Shown here one piece after another: positions 1 to 7,502 of a stretch of DNA of 32,850 bases. The notes under the pieces were generated by a model. It worked only from the letters and a program-made list of their open reading frames with translations, was not told the DNA's origin and did no database searches. This DNA is from JBAXGW01 sp037139195 (lineage in GTDB: Bacteria > Bacteroidota > Bacteroidia > Bacteroidales > JAHJDW01), in NCBI GenBank assembly GCA_037139195.1, contig JBAXGW010000052.1, positions 1-32,850 on the forward strand, in the 5' to 3' direction. Position 1 is the stretch's first letter, and every line of letters begins with the position of its first letter. The position numbers and the translations under genes are program-made.

Positions 1-1
1 G

Positions 2-2281
2 TCGCTTGAAATTACTCACCCCGAGGCAGAGCCTCGAGGAATTCTTTTGATTAATGGAATTGCAAAAGTACAAAATAGAATGTTCTTAATCTCTAATAGC
101 TGGGATAACAACACTAATCAAAGCACTTATGTTCTTTATTTTTCAGATAATGGCTCTGACTGGAACATTGGAGACACATTGTTTACAGGAAACAATTATT
201 ATGAGTTTATACCAAGCAATAATGACTCACTTTATTTCATAGACAACAACAATAGAATGTTACATTCTTCAGCAGACGGTATAAATATATTCGATTTTCC
301 AACTACAGGATTAGATTTAGGCACTCAATTAGGCGATAGAAAAAGCATATCTGTAGATACTTCAGGATCAAACCTATTCTACAAATGCGAAAACAACAGC
401 ACCTTTTACAAGTTTAATTTTGGAGCAAAAACTTGGGAAGCTACTATGAATGGAATAACACCTGGAGCCGCTGGTCTTGCTGGAATATATTCATTTGGTA
501 ATACTTCATTTGCAACTGCATTCTATTTAGGAACAAACTCAAGTTTAAGTATTACTCTCTTTTCTTCTTCAGATGGCGGTGCAAACTGGAGTCCTGTTAC
601 AAATAACGGAGGACTAGCTTATCCTATCTTTGATTATGGAGTTTATCGAATTGGCAATGGCAGATTAATAGCGGCTGATGTGTATAAAAACCTTTATTAT
701 TCTGATAACGAAGGTCAAAATTGGACAATGGTTAACACAATTATGGCAGGAAGTTATTATAATATTACCCAGCTAAACAATGGCTCTTTATTTGCACTTA
801 AAAGTAATTGTGGAATTATAACTTCTTCCGATAATGGCTCCACCTGGACTTTGAAAAATGGAGATTTATCCGCTTTCCAAGGAAACTTATTTTTCACTAA
901 ACAAATTGCAGGGAAACAATCTACAATGTACCTAACTAATCAGCAAAGTCCTTTTGAAGGCAAACTTGATTTATATAAAAGCTCTAACTCTGGCACAAAC
1001 TGGACTTTGGTTTCAACCGCTCCAGATTCAACAAATAAAACGCTTCTTTGCTTCAACGGAAACTATCCATTGTTTTCATTTCAAAGTGATAATGGAAATG
1101 GAACATATCAATTTTCAACAGACGGCGGCACTTCTTGGACTGATATCACATCGGCAATAAATACTGCAGGAATTAATAAAGTAAAAGGCTTTTGTGGCGA
1201 TGGCGATACTTTATTTGTTGCAGGACAAAATGGATCAAATAATATATTATTATATTGGTCAACAGATGGAGGCGCTAATTTTGCACCAATTGTTAATGGA
1301 TTATCAAATAAAACATCTCTTTTAATTGCAAATGAATATTCTGGAGGAGATCTTCCTAATTTCCCAATTATGTCATTTGGTGCAGGAGGTAACAATCCTA
1401 TTTTAGCAACCAGAGATGACAACAATCAATCGATGTATAAATTCTTTAAATTAAACAGCACAAAAGATGGCTGGGAAGCTGTATCAAATAATGGAATTAA
1501 TGTTCCAAATGGCAATTTAAGTCCTCGTTTCTTGAAACAACAAGATGGTGTTTGGTATTTCTGTACAGACTTGGGTGTTTATGCCAGCAGCGATGCTTGT
1601 GCAACTTGGAAATTAGTATGGGATAACCAAGGTTTTCAATCTGGAATGCAAAATATTGCATTCTTAGCTAAAAATAATTATATCTATGTTGGAACAAGAG
1701 GTGCTGGTATTTGGAGAGCTCAAGTTTCTGCTCCAAGCATAACTACTAATGCCGTTTCAAATACTAGTAGCAATTCAACAACAAGTGGAGGCTCTGCTGT
1801 TTCTGACGGAGGAATAGCATTAAATACAAAGGGATTATGTTGGGGACTAAATTCAAATCCAACTATTGCTGACGATACTTTAGATTTTGGCAGTGTTTCA
1901 ATCGATTTTAGCGGATTAATTGAAAATCTTACTTCAAACACAACGTATCATGTAAGAGCATTTGCAATAAACCCTCTTGGAACTACATACGGAAATGATG
2001 TTCAATTTACGACAGATGTTAATATTGGAATAAAAACTGCTGACAATTCTAATATGTTAGTATTTCCAAATCCAACAAATAATCAATTATATTTATTAAT
2101 GAATAATACGGGTTCTGTGGAAATAAGCTTTATTAATACTAACGGACAAGTAGTTTTAAACACAACTCAAGAAGGCAATGCAATTTCTTTAGATGTTGCA
2201 TCTCTTAAAGCTGGTGTTTACATGCTACAAACAAAATCAAATAATAAAATTGAAACTACAAGAATTCTAATCACAAAATAA
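2..2281 (+). CDS. T9SS type A sorting-domain protein with Asp-box repeats (5' partial)
   Basis: The reading frame is open to the left edge, so the true start and signal peptide lie outside the window; the TTG at 47 is only an internal codon. Repeated Asp-box-like motifs are visible (SSDGGANWS, YSDNEGQNWT, TSSDNGSTWT, STDGGTSWTD, WSTDGGANF), typical of BNR/sialidase-like or YCF48-like beta-propellers. A fibronectin-III-like module (about 1735-2020, TSNTTYHVRAFAINPLGTTYG) follows. The last ~75 residues, from VFPNPTNNQLYL to a basic end, form a Por-secretion (T9SS type A) tail. The protein is therefore expected to be exported through the outer membrane by the type IX system and anchored or released at the surface. 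Its ligand or substrate cannot be told; Asp-box propellers are often non-enzymatic. A strong terminator follows 21 bases after the stop. Confidence 0.85.
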   Translation, partial: SLEITHPEAEPRGILLINGIAKVQNRMFLISNSWDNNTNQSTYVLYFSDNGSDWNIGDTLFTGNNYYEFIPSNNDSLYFIDNNNRMLHSSADGINIFDFPTTGLDLGTQLGDRKSISVDTSGSNLFYKCENNSTFYKFNFGAKTWEATMNGITPGAAGLAGIYSFGNTSFATAFYLGTNSSLSITLFSSSDGGANWSPVTNNGGLAYPIFDYGVYRIGNGRLIAADVYKNLYYSDNEGQNWTMVNTIMAGSYYNITQLNNGSLFALKSNCGIITSSDNGSTWTLKNGDLSAFQGNLFFTKQIAGKQSTMYLTNQQSPFEGKLDLYKSSNSGTNWTLVSTAPDSTNKTLLCFNGNYPLFSFQSDNGNGTYQFSTDGGTSWTDITSAINTAGINKVKGFCGDGDTLFVAGQNGSNNILLYWSTDGGANFAPIVNGLSNKTSLLIANEYSGGDLPNFPIMSFGAGGNNPILATRDDNNQSMYKFFKLNSTKDGWEAVSNNGINVPNGNLSPRFLKQQDGVWYFCTDLGVYASSDACATWKLVWDNQGFQSGMQNIAFLAKNNYIYVGTRGAGIWRAQVSAPSITTNAVSNTSSNSTTSGGSAVSDGGIALNTKGLCWGLNSNPTIADDTLDFGSVSIDFSGLIENLTSNTTYHVRAFAINPLGTTYGNDVQFTTDVNIGIKTADNSNMLVFPNPTNNQLYLLMNNTGSVEISFINTNGQVVLNTTQEGNAISLDVASLKAGVYMLQTKSNNKIETTRILITK

Positions 2282-2301
2282 AAACAGAACTCAATATTAT
2301 T

Positions 2302-2328
2302 AAAAAAGCGGCAGTTAGCCGCTTTTTG
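2302..2328 (+). terminator. Rho-independent terminator
   Basis: A perfect 10-bp stem AAAAAGCGGC / GCCGCTTTTT with a 5-base loop AGTTA and a U-rich 3' arm, just downstream of the type A protein. Because the stem begins with A's and ends with T's it could work in both directions, also serving the leftward UPF0316 gene. Confidence 0.9.
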
Positions 2329-2424
2329 CATTTTTACACGTTGAATTTCTACCAATATATTGCCAAACAAATATCTCCTTATTTATTAGGTTTTGGCTGC
2401 TTATAACGATATTTTCGTGTATTA

Positions 2425-3045
2425 TCATTTTCCCTTCTTCCAAAAAGGATTTAAGACGCTAAACATCTTTTTCCTTTCTGCGGAAATAAAATAGCCATCT
2501 TTAACCGCTCTAACTTCTTCAACGGTATAAAATGCATTTGGGTTATATTTGTTGATTACACATATCACTTTTTTAATGTCTTTACGCTTTACAGTTGTAA
2601 AAAACATTTTCGTTTTTCCTACAACCACATCGCCTTCCGTTGTTTTGTTCGACATCACTTCTGCGTCTACACTTGTAATTCCATAATTTAATGAACGCAA
2701 ACATGCAATAACCTCCGAACTGTCTTTTTTCGGAATTACACGAATAACAGCTGTTCCAATCGATAACTTTTCATCGAGCAAAATTCCTACAAAATTTCCC
2801 ATTGCATAACCGCCCGAATATGCAACATAACAAGCCCAATTGTCGAGCCTTTTCATGATTTGACTAATTGCAACAAGCCAAATAAACGATTCAATAAATG
2901 CAAGAATGGGTGTTATTTTCTTAAAGCCTTTAGATGCAAAGATAACTCTCAACGTTCCTGCACTTTGATCGACAATACGTGCCGAGAATATTAAAATTGG
3001 AAGTATAATCCATGCAAAAAAATCGCTATTCAAAAATTCGGTCAT
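2425..3045 (-). CDS. UPF0316 / DUF2179-domain membrane protein
   Basis: 206 aa. Three hydrophobic segments lie at about residues 10-28, 43-62 and 70-90, followed by a soluble C-terminal half (about 105-195) resembling the DUF2179 domain (small alpha/beta domain with VIRVIPKK, KMFFTTVKRKDIKKV and NPNAFYTVEEVRAV). The N-terminal motif RIVDQSAGTLRVIF is characteristic of UPF0316 (DUF5698) proteins, which are inner-membrane proteins of unknown function. Length fits the family. It is divergent from the glutaminase across only 70 bases; a TATTTTTG promoter element lies 14 bases upstream of its ATG. Function is unknown and the neighbours do not clarify it. Confidence 0.85.
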   Translation of the reverse strand: MTEFLNSDFFAWIILPILIFSARIVDQSAGTLRVIFASKGFKKITPILAFIESFIWLVAISQIMKRLDNWACYVAYSGGYAMGNFVGILLDEKLSIGTAVIRVIPKKDSSEVIACLRSLNYGITSVDAEVMSNKTTEGDVVVGKTKMFFTTVKRKDIKKVICVINKYNPNAFYTVEEVRAVKDGYFISAERKKMFSVLNPFWKKGK

Positions 3046-3059
3046 AAAATATATTTTTA

Positions 3060-3100
3060 CAAAAATAGACTTTTTGATAAAGCAAAATCATGTAAATTTG
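3060..3100. promoter_or_regulatory. Divergent promoters for UPF0316 and glutaminase
   Basis: Two perfect matches to the Bacteroidetes -7 element TAnnTTTG face outward: TATTTTTG on the minus strand (3067 to 3060) and TAAATTTG on the plus strand (3093-3100). A TTTG sits upstream of each, but at about 15-16 bases rather than the usual 19-21, so only the -7 elements are well supported. The plus-strand element lies inside the longest possible glutaminase reading frame, which argues for the shorter start at 3116. Confidence 0.6.
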
Positions 3101-3115
3101 ATAAAAAATTTATCA

Positions 3116-4030
3116 ATGAACTATTCTGAGATTCTTGCAGAAATACATCACGAAATAACTCCTCTTTTTGGTCAAGGAAAAGTGGCCGATTATATACCTG
3201 CTTTAGCCAAAATGGACCCAAATAAGTTTGGAATGGCAATAACAACAATAGACGGAGAGCTGTTTACTTTTGGAAACACAAAAGACGAATTTACAATACA
3301 AAGCATTTCTAAAGTGTTTACATTTGTAAAAGCTTTTTCTGGCATTGGCGAAAAAATTTGGGAACATGTTGGCAGGGAACCTTCGGGAACTAGCTTCAAC
3401 TCATTAGTTCAGTTGGAACATGAATTCGGCATTCCAAGAAATCCTTTTATTAATGCTGGAGCCTTGGTTATTACCGATTTATTAATTTCAGAATATGGCG
3501 ATGCAAAAAAAGAAATTCTTAATTTTCTTCAAGACCTTTCGCAAGATAGGTCGGTGCGATTTGATTTAGAAGTTGCCGAATCGGAGAAACAACATGGCTT
3601 TAGAAATGCTGCACTTGCCAATTTCATGAAGAGTTTTGGCAATATTGAAAACGACATTGAAAGCATCCTCGATACCTATTTCTATCATTGTTCAATTTTG
3701 ATGAACTGCGAAGAACTTGCAAAATCATTTTTATTTTTGGCGAACAATGGCATTATTCCTGGCTCAAACAAACAACTATTAACAAAAAGTCAAGCAAAAC
3801 GCACCAATGCACTTATGCTTTCATGCGGACTGTACGATGAATCGGGCGAATTTGCTTTTAGAGTAGGCTTGCCAGGAAAAAGTGGTGTTGGCGGAGCAAT
3901 AGCAGCAATAATTCCAAATAAAATGGCTATTTCTGTTTGGAGCCCAGAGTTAGATGAATACGGCAATTCGCTGATTGGTATAAAAGCCTTAGAGTTGTTT
4001 ACTACAAAAACGGGAATGTCGATTTTTTAA
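3116..4030 (+). CDS. glsA: Glutaminase
   Basis: Hydrolyses L-glutamine to glutamate and ammonia in the cytoplasm (serine-dependent beta-lactamase-like fold). Family landmarks are all present: the S-x-x-K catalytic pair in QSISKVFTF, EPSGTSFNSL, NPFINAGAL, the tyrosine motif YFYHCSILMNCEELA, and the C-terminal GLPGKSGVGGAIAAIIP lid. The ATG at 3116 gives 304 aa, the usual length for bacterial glutaminases. An upstream in-frame start at 3074 would add 14 unconserved residues and would overlap the promoter element. It stands alone, with its own promoter and terminator. No sequence features beyond this suggest specific regulation. Confidence 0.95.
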   Translation: MNYSEILAEIHHEITPLFGQGKVADYIPALAKMDPNKFGMAITTIDGELFTFGNTKDEFTIQSISKVFTFVKAFSGIGEKIWEHVGREPSGTSFNSLVQLEHEFGIPRNPFINAGALVITDLLISEYGDAKKEILNFLQDLSQDRSVRFDLEVAESEKQHGFRNAALANFMKSFGNIENDIESILDTYFYHCSILMNCEELAKSFLFLANNGIIPGSNKQLLTKSQAKRTNALMLSCGLYDESGEFAFRVGLPGKSGVGGAIAAIIPNKMAISVWSPELDEYGNSLIGIKALELFTTKTGMSIF

Positions 4031-4035
4031 TTACA

Positions 4036-4078
4036 AAAAAAGCAGAACGAAGAAATATCATCAAACGTTCTGCTTTAT
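4036..4078 (+). terminator. Terminator of glutaminase gene
   Basis: An 11-bp perfect stem AAAGCAGAACG (4039-4049) / CGTTCTGCTTT (4066-4076) starts 8 bases after the stop codon. The 16-base loop is long and the following U-tract is short (TTTATAA), so it is a plausible rather than a textbook terminator. Confidence 0.7.
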
Positions 4079-4208
4079 AAAAGGAAGGAAATCTATAATA
4101 CAAACGGTAAAGCAAAAGAGTTTATTGCAAAAAAATTGAAAATAATAATTATGAACGTCTGCTTTTATATAAAATCACATTTAAGTAAATATATTTTTTA
4201 ACTTTAGA

Positions 4209-4240
4209 TTTGGATTTTGTTACCCAATTAGGTATCTTTG
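4209..4240 (+). promoter_or_regulatory. Consensus promoter and candidate operator of the toxin-antitoxin operon
   Basis: TTTG (4209-4212), 20-base spacer, TATCTTTG (4233-4240): exact match to the Bacteroidetes housekeeping consensus TTTG-N19-21-TAnnTTTG. The near-palindrome TACCCAATTAGGTA (4221-4234; six of seven pairs match) lies in the spacer and touches the -7 element, a natural place for autorepression by the XRE antitoxin. The toxin ATG is 18 bases downstream. Confidence 0.7.
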
Positions 4241-4258
4241 CTGTATTATTGATGACCA

Positions 4259-4606
4259 ATGGCTGAATTTAAACGAACAATAAAGATTTACAAAAATCAT
4301 TTTTGGAATTTTTATAATTCACAACCCAAAAAAGTCCAAAACAAAATTGATTGGGCTATTGGATTAGTAAGAGTTTTAAAAATTATTCCCAAAACTCATT
4401 TCGATCATATTACTGGTTCAGATGGGCTTTGGGAAATTAGAACTCAGATAGATAATAATATTTATCGAATATTTTGTTGTTTTGATGAAGGAAATTTAGT
4501 AATACTGCTAAGTGGATTTCAAAAAAAGACACAAAAGACACCACAAACAGAAATAGATAAAGCAGAACGATTAATAAAAGAATATTTCGATGAAAAAGCT
4601 AAATAA
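4259..4606 (+). CDS. RelE/HigB-like toxin of a type II toxin-antitoxin pair
   Basis: 115 aa, basic. It resembles the phage Gp49-like / HigB branch of the RelE/ParE superfamily: an N-terminal helical pair (KKVQNKIDWAIGLVRVL), then DGLWEIRTQIDNNIYRIFCCFDEG and the strand NLVILLSGFQKKTQKTP with a helical, lysine-rich end. Relatives are usually ribosome-dependent mRNA interferases. The toxin is encoded first and its last 17 bases overlap the XRE-type antitoxin, the reversed order typical of HigBA. An aspartate/lysine-rich C-terminal helix (EIDKAERLIKEYFDE) is usual for this branch. Activity cannot be judged from sequence; frames are intact in both genes. Confidence 0.88.
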   Translation: MAEFKRTIKIYKNHFWNFYNSQPKKVQNKIDWAIGLVRVLKIIPKTHFDHITGSDGLWEIRTQIDNNIYRIFCCFDEGNLVILLSGFQKKTQKTPQTEIDKAERLIKEYFDEKAK

Positions 4607-4895
4607 TAATTTAACCTCATGGGACGACCATCTTGATGAAAAATATGGTGAAATTGGAACACAATCTCGTGAAAAATTCGAAGAAGAATTTGAATCATAT
4701 AAAATAGGAGTTCTTATTCAAGAAGCCAGAAAAAAGCAACATCTCACCCAATTGCAACTAGCTGAAAAAGTTGGAACAACTAAAAATTACATTTCAAGAA
4801 TTGAGAATGACGCAAGCGATATTAGATTATCTACTTTAATGAGAATAATAAGAGAAGGACTTGGTGGTCATCTTCGATTTTCTGTAGATTTGTAA
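4590..4895 (+). CDS. XRE-family antitoxin (HigA-like)
   Basis: 101 aa. The C-terminal half is a helix-turn-helix of the XRE/Cro type (motif LAEKVGTTKNYISRIE, about residues 58-73), followed by a short regulatory end (STLMRIIREGLGGHLRFSVDL). The N-terminal ~35 residues are acidic and probably cover the toxin. It begins inside the toxin gene (17-base overlap), suggesting translational coupling. Its stop codon ends exactly where the stop of the convergent ketoacyl synthase begins (4895/4896), leaving no spacer and no room for a terminator between the two. Confidence 0.9.
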   Translation: MKKLNNNLTSWDDHLDEKYGEIGTQSREKFEEEFESYKIGVLIQEARKKQHLTQLQLAEKVGTTKNYISRIENDASDIRLSTLMRIIREGLGGHLRFSVDL

Positions 4896-6095
4896 TTATT
4901 TGCAAGTAGACAAAATAATACTACTGCTATTTCCACCAAAACCAGCGGCATTGGTCATTACACAATTTATGGGTTTCAATTTATTAGCGAATCGGTGAGG
5001 GTACGGCAATTTGGGCTCAATTTCGCCTTTTAATAATAAAATGGCCGTTTCTAAATTCAAAGCTCCAGATGCTCCATAGGTATGCCCAATTATCCATTTA
5101 TTATTAAATAGAATGGGTTTGTTTGCTCCAAAAACGTGTTCAATGGCTGCATATTCAGCTGCATCTCCTTTTACTGTTCCAGGACTATGGGTAACAATGG
5201 CATCTATGGTTTTTCCCGTCAAAGATTCTAAAGCCATTTTCATTGATGAAACTAAGGTATCTCCTTTTTCGCTTAAGCCTGTGGCTGATGGTATTTCTTC
5301 AAAACCAAATCCAACCGACTCCACAATAATATCTCCCTTTTGTAATTCAGATTCGTGCTTCTTCTCAACAACAAAAATTGCAGCTCCCTCGCCTAAAGTC
5401 ATTGTGTTTTTAGGATTTTCATCTGAAGTAAGCGGTTGACAATGAAATTCTGTATTTGTATTTTTTGAATAAATACCAAGTGCTTCAACCTGAGCAAATG
5501 TAAAGTTGGTAAGTGGCGCCTCAGCTCCGCCAACAATAAAGCAGTCGGCCATATCGGCTTTTAACCAAGCTACGGCATTTGTTAATGCCTGAAGAGCGGT
5601 GCTACAAGTCATAGAATGACTCATAACAAATCCTTTTGAGCCAATATACTGAGCTACAGAACTCGAAATATTTCCTAAGGTAGTTAGCGGCGAAGTAAGC
5701 AGTGCTGTTTCGTTTTTATTATGGGATAAATAATCTTGATGATACTTTTCAAATAAGCCAGTTGCACCGCGTGAAGAACCAATGGAAACGCCAATTCTGT
5801 TTTTTTCAAAATCTAGCTTGGCCGTTTTCATGGCAATATCGGTTGCAATAAGTGCAAGAATAACGCTTCTATCTAGCCTTTTCAATTTAACATCTGATTT
5901 AATAAAATCGGATACATAAAGTTCAGTTTCGGGGGAAACTTTTCCCGCAAAATAATGCTTGTTATTAAATGAAACCGAGCTAAGAAACGATTTTGATAAA
6001 TTGCAATTTTCAATAATTCGGTCCTTTTCATGCCCAAGAGCAGAAATAGAACCGTAGCTGGAAATTACAATATGTTTTTTTGATGATTGATTCAT
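4896..6095 (-). CDS. Beta-ketoacyl-ACP synthase family protein (orphan)
   Basis: 399 aa thiolase-fold condensing enzyme. The Cys-His-His triad is visible: Cys164 in SMTCSTALQAL, His303 in VTHSPGTVKGD and His338 in WIIGHTYGASGAL, with the C-terminal NAAGFGGNSSSIIL loop. The His303 motif reads THSPGT rather than the common THGTGT. Such divergent KAS proteins in Bacteroidetes are often part of aryl-polyene/flexirubin or other specialised fatty-acid clusters, but no acyl carrier protein, dehydratase or ketoreductase lies nearby, so the product is unknown. The -7 element TACATTTG (6107 to 6100) ends only 4 bases before the ATG, implying a leaderless or nearly leaderless mRNA. Confidence 0.88.
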   Translation of the reverse strand: MNQSSKKHIVISSYGSISALGHEKDRIIENCNLSKSFLSSVSFNNKHYFAGKVSPETELYVSDFIKSDVKLKRLDRSVILALIATDIAMKTAKLDFEKNRIGVSIGSSRGATGLFEKYHQDYLSHNKNETALLTSPLTTLGNISSSVAQYIGSKGFVMSHSMTCSTALQALTNAVAWLKADMADCFIVGGAEAPLTNFTFAQVEALGIYSKNTNTEFHCQPLTSDENPKNTMTLGEGAAIFVVEKKHESELQKGDIIVESVGFGFEEIPSATGLSEKGDTLVSSMKMALESLTGKTIDAIVTHSPGTVKGDAAEYAAIEHVFGANKPILFNNKWIIGHTYGASGALNLETAILLLKGEIEPKLPYPHRFANKLKPINCVMTNAAGFGGNSSSIILSTCK

Positions 6096-6099
6096 GCTG

Positions 6100-6107
6100 C
6101 AAATGTA
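6100..6107 (-). promoter_or_regulatory. -7 promoter element of the ketoacyl synthase gene
   Basis: TACATTTG on the minus strand, a perfect TAnnTTTG, ending 4 bases before the ATG. No clear -33 TTTG is seen at the expected distance. Confidence 0.5.
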
Positions 6108-6145
6108 TTTTAAAAGCAGCTAAATTGAAAATTTTAAGCATAAAA

Positions 6146-6174
6146 AAAGTCCATCATAAAAAATAATGGACTTT
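6146..6174. terminator. Hairpin terminator
   Basis: Nine-bp stem AAAGTCCAT / ATGGACTTT with an 11-base A/T loop, preceded by A7 and followed by GTTTTT, so it could work both ways. On the minus strand it would stop transcripts of the DUF4476 gene before the ketoacyl synthase. Confidence 0.7.
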
Positions 6175-6195
6175 GTTTTTAAAAATACCCAGAAT

Positions 6196-6329
6196 CCGCA
6201 AGTCTTTTCTGAAATTCTTAGTAGACTTCGACTCCGCTCAGTCTGACAGTCCCTCTGAGCCCTTCGTCGGGCTCAGTATAAACTAAAGTCGAAGAGCTTT
6301 CATTATAAGAGCGTTATAATTACTTGCGG
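6196..6329. repeat. Palindromic repeat element, copy 1
   Basis: Perfect 8-bp ends CCGCAAGT / ACTTGCGG (10 of 11 if extended). Inside is the near-palindromic core AGACTTCGACTCCGCTCAGT (6223-6242, continuing CT) and a second hairpin CTGAGCCC / GGGCTCAG around 6255-6276. A shorter related copy lies at 7961-8073. No open frame; resembles a non-autonomous REP/MITE-type element. Confidence 0.75.
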
Positions 6330-6416
6330 GTTTATGTCTACGAATTTAAAAACAGAAACCCTATTATGTATGTCTCTTTTTAAAGAACTAACTAGTGTCT
6401 GTCCACAGAGTCAGAG

Positions 6417-6612
6417 GCTTGTCCATAAAGAACGAATTATTCACTTATTAAATTGTTTTTATAAGTGTTCATTAACTCCCGGTGGTCGGTTCGAGGCGTT
6501 CGCAGAATTGAAAATTAGGAGTTTACTGGATTAAATGCGATGCACTGAGCGAGAGTCGAAGTGACTAATTTTCGATGCCAGAACAACGATGAAGGCGACT
6601 TTATGGACAAGC
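6417..6612. mobile_element. Non-autonomous element with terminal inverted repeats (MITE-like)
   Basis: Perfect 14-bp inverted ends GCTTGTCCATAAAG (6417-6430) and CTTTATGGACAAGC (6599-6612), enclosing about 170 bases without a gene. A partial extra end, GTGTCTGTCCA, lies just outside at about 6395. The interior carries another TGAGC...GTCGAAGT repeat. The right end stops 5 bases before the stop codon of the DUF4476 gene. The same end motif recurs at 12641-12769. No transposase is present, so family is not assigned. Confidence 0.6.
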
Positions 6613-6617
6613 TCTAA

Positions 6618-7307
6618 CTAATTGCAAACTATAAATCTGTTCAACTCGTCTATACTACTGCTAAAAGCAAATCCTTGATTTACTATATAAAAATTCTTAG
6701 GGTCTAATACATTTCTATAAGCAAACTTGGCAAATTCGAGCTTAGTCGCTTCAAAAGTCATAGAATTCATAAGCTCTAAAACTTGTTGTGATCTTAGCCT
6801 ATTTGAAGAAGCGGCCTGTTTTGCTATGGTTAATTTTGAATCATCAAATGAAGAATTTGACACAAGCATTTTTAGGTTATTAAACTCATTAGCATTCATT
6901 CCGTATTCTTCAACGTAATAATTATCATGATTACCATGGCAGTTATCTTCATCACCTACAAAATAATCAGGTTGAATAGGTATTTGATTAATCACTTTAA
7001 TAAAATTGAATTTTGTTAAAACAGCAAAAACCTTCATGTTTTTAGGAATGAAAATAATTCCAGAATATAAAACAGTTTTTATTAAGCCTTGATTTGAATG
7101 TATTTTCTTTATCACTTGAATATCGTGATTTCCTTGTGTTAAATTACGAACGGTAATTTCTCCAGTTTGATTTATCTGTCGCATATTATCTACGATTAAA
7201 ACAAACCCTGAATTATCGAAAAGCCGCAAAGAAAATGTAGAGTATGCTGCAAAATTAGATTTGAACATAAATAATGCAAAAACGATAAAAAGTAATGATT
7301 TTTTCAT
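6618..7307 (-). CDS. Exported DUF4476-domain protein
   Basis: 229 aa. An N-terminal signal peptide (MKKSLLFIVFALFMF..., about residues 1-20) points to export. Residues about 25-110 form a beta-rich region (FSLRLFDNSGFVLIVDN, ITVRNLTQGNHDIQVIKK). The last ~90 residues match DUF4476: FNNLKMLVSNSSFDDSKL, then RLRSQQVLELMNSMTFEATK, LEFAKFAYRNVLDPKNFY and a final FSSSIDELNRFI. Function of DUF4476 is unknown; it is widespread in Bacteroidetes envelope proteins. Unusually for this phylum, a full AGGAGG sits 8 bases upstream of the ATG, and a sigma54-like promoter lies further upstream. A repeat element ends immediately after its stop. Confidence 0.85.
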   Translation of the reverse strand: MKKSLLFIVFALFMFKSNFAAYSTFSLRLFDNSGFVLIVDNMRQINQTGEITVRNLTQGNHDIQVIKKIHSNQGLIKTVLYSGIIFIPKNMKVFAVLTKFNFIKVINQIPIQPDYFVGDEDNCHGNHDNYYVEEYGMNANEFNNLKMLVSNSSFDDSKLTIAKQAASSNRLRSQQVLELMNSMTFEATKLEFAKFAYRNVLDPKNFYIVNQGFAFSSSIDELNRFIVCN

Positions 7308-7315
7308 GGCTAGTT

Positions 7316-7361
7316 CCTCCTATATTAAATTCTATATTTTATAAACCAATCATTGTGCCAA
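7316..7361 (-). promoter_or_regulatory. Sigma54-like promoter and strong Shine-Dalgarno of the DUF4476 gene
   Basis: On the minus strand TTGGCAC (7361 to 7355), 5 bases, TTGG (7349 to 7346): this matches the -24/-12 consensus TTGGCAC-N5-TTGC except for the final base. The predicted start point near 7335 leaves a ~28-base leader that contains AGGAGG (7321 to 7316), 8 bases before the ATG at 7307. The Shine-Dalgarno is certain by sequence; the sigma54 site is a candidate only. Confidence 0.45.
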
Positions 7362-7481
7362 AACTGGTTTATTTAAATATCATAAATTTAACAAACAAAA
7401 ATACATATAATCAAATAAATGCAAACTAAATACATTTTTTTTCACATAAAATTAGCAATTCAACGGTTTAATTAGTATTTT

Positions 7482-7489
7482 TACTTTTG
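7482..7489 (+). promoter_or_regulatory. -7 promoter element of the GreA-like gene
   Basis: TACTTTTG, a perfect TAnnTTTG, 13 bases upstream of the ATG at 7503. No clear -33 element. Confidence 0.5.
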
Positions 7490-7502
7490 AAATTTTAACT
7501 CT

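Larger units (their letters stand above)
6096..6617. other. 522-base gene-free spacer filled with repeats
   Basis: This gap holds, from left to right, the ketoacyl synthase promoter, a hairpin terminator (6146-6174), a 134-base palindromic element bounded by CCGCAAGT/ACTTGCGG, and a 196-base element bounded by GCTTGTCCATAAAG inverted repeats. The only longer open frame (6334-6534, plus) runs through these repeats and shows no protein-like character. I see no gene here. Confidence 0.7.

Noticed and set aside
3074..3115. 14-residue N-terminal extension of glutaminase
   Set aside because: It overlaps the TAAATTTG promoter element, and the shorter form has the family's normal length.
6334..6534. 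66-codon plus-strand frame
   Set aside because: Runs across two repeat elements; no promoter, start context or protein-like pattern.
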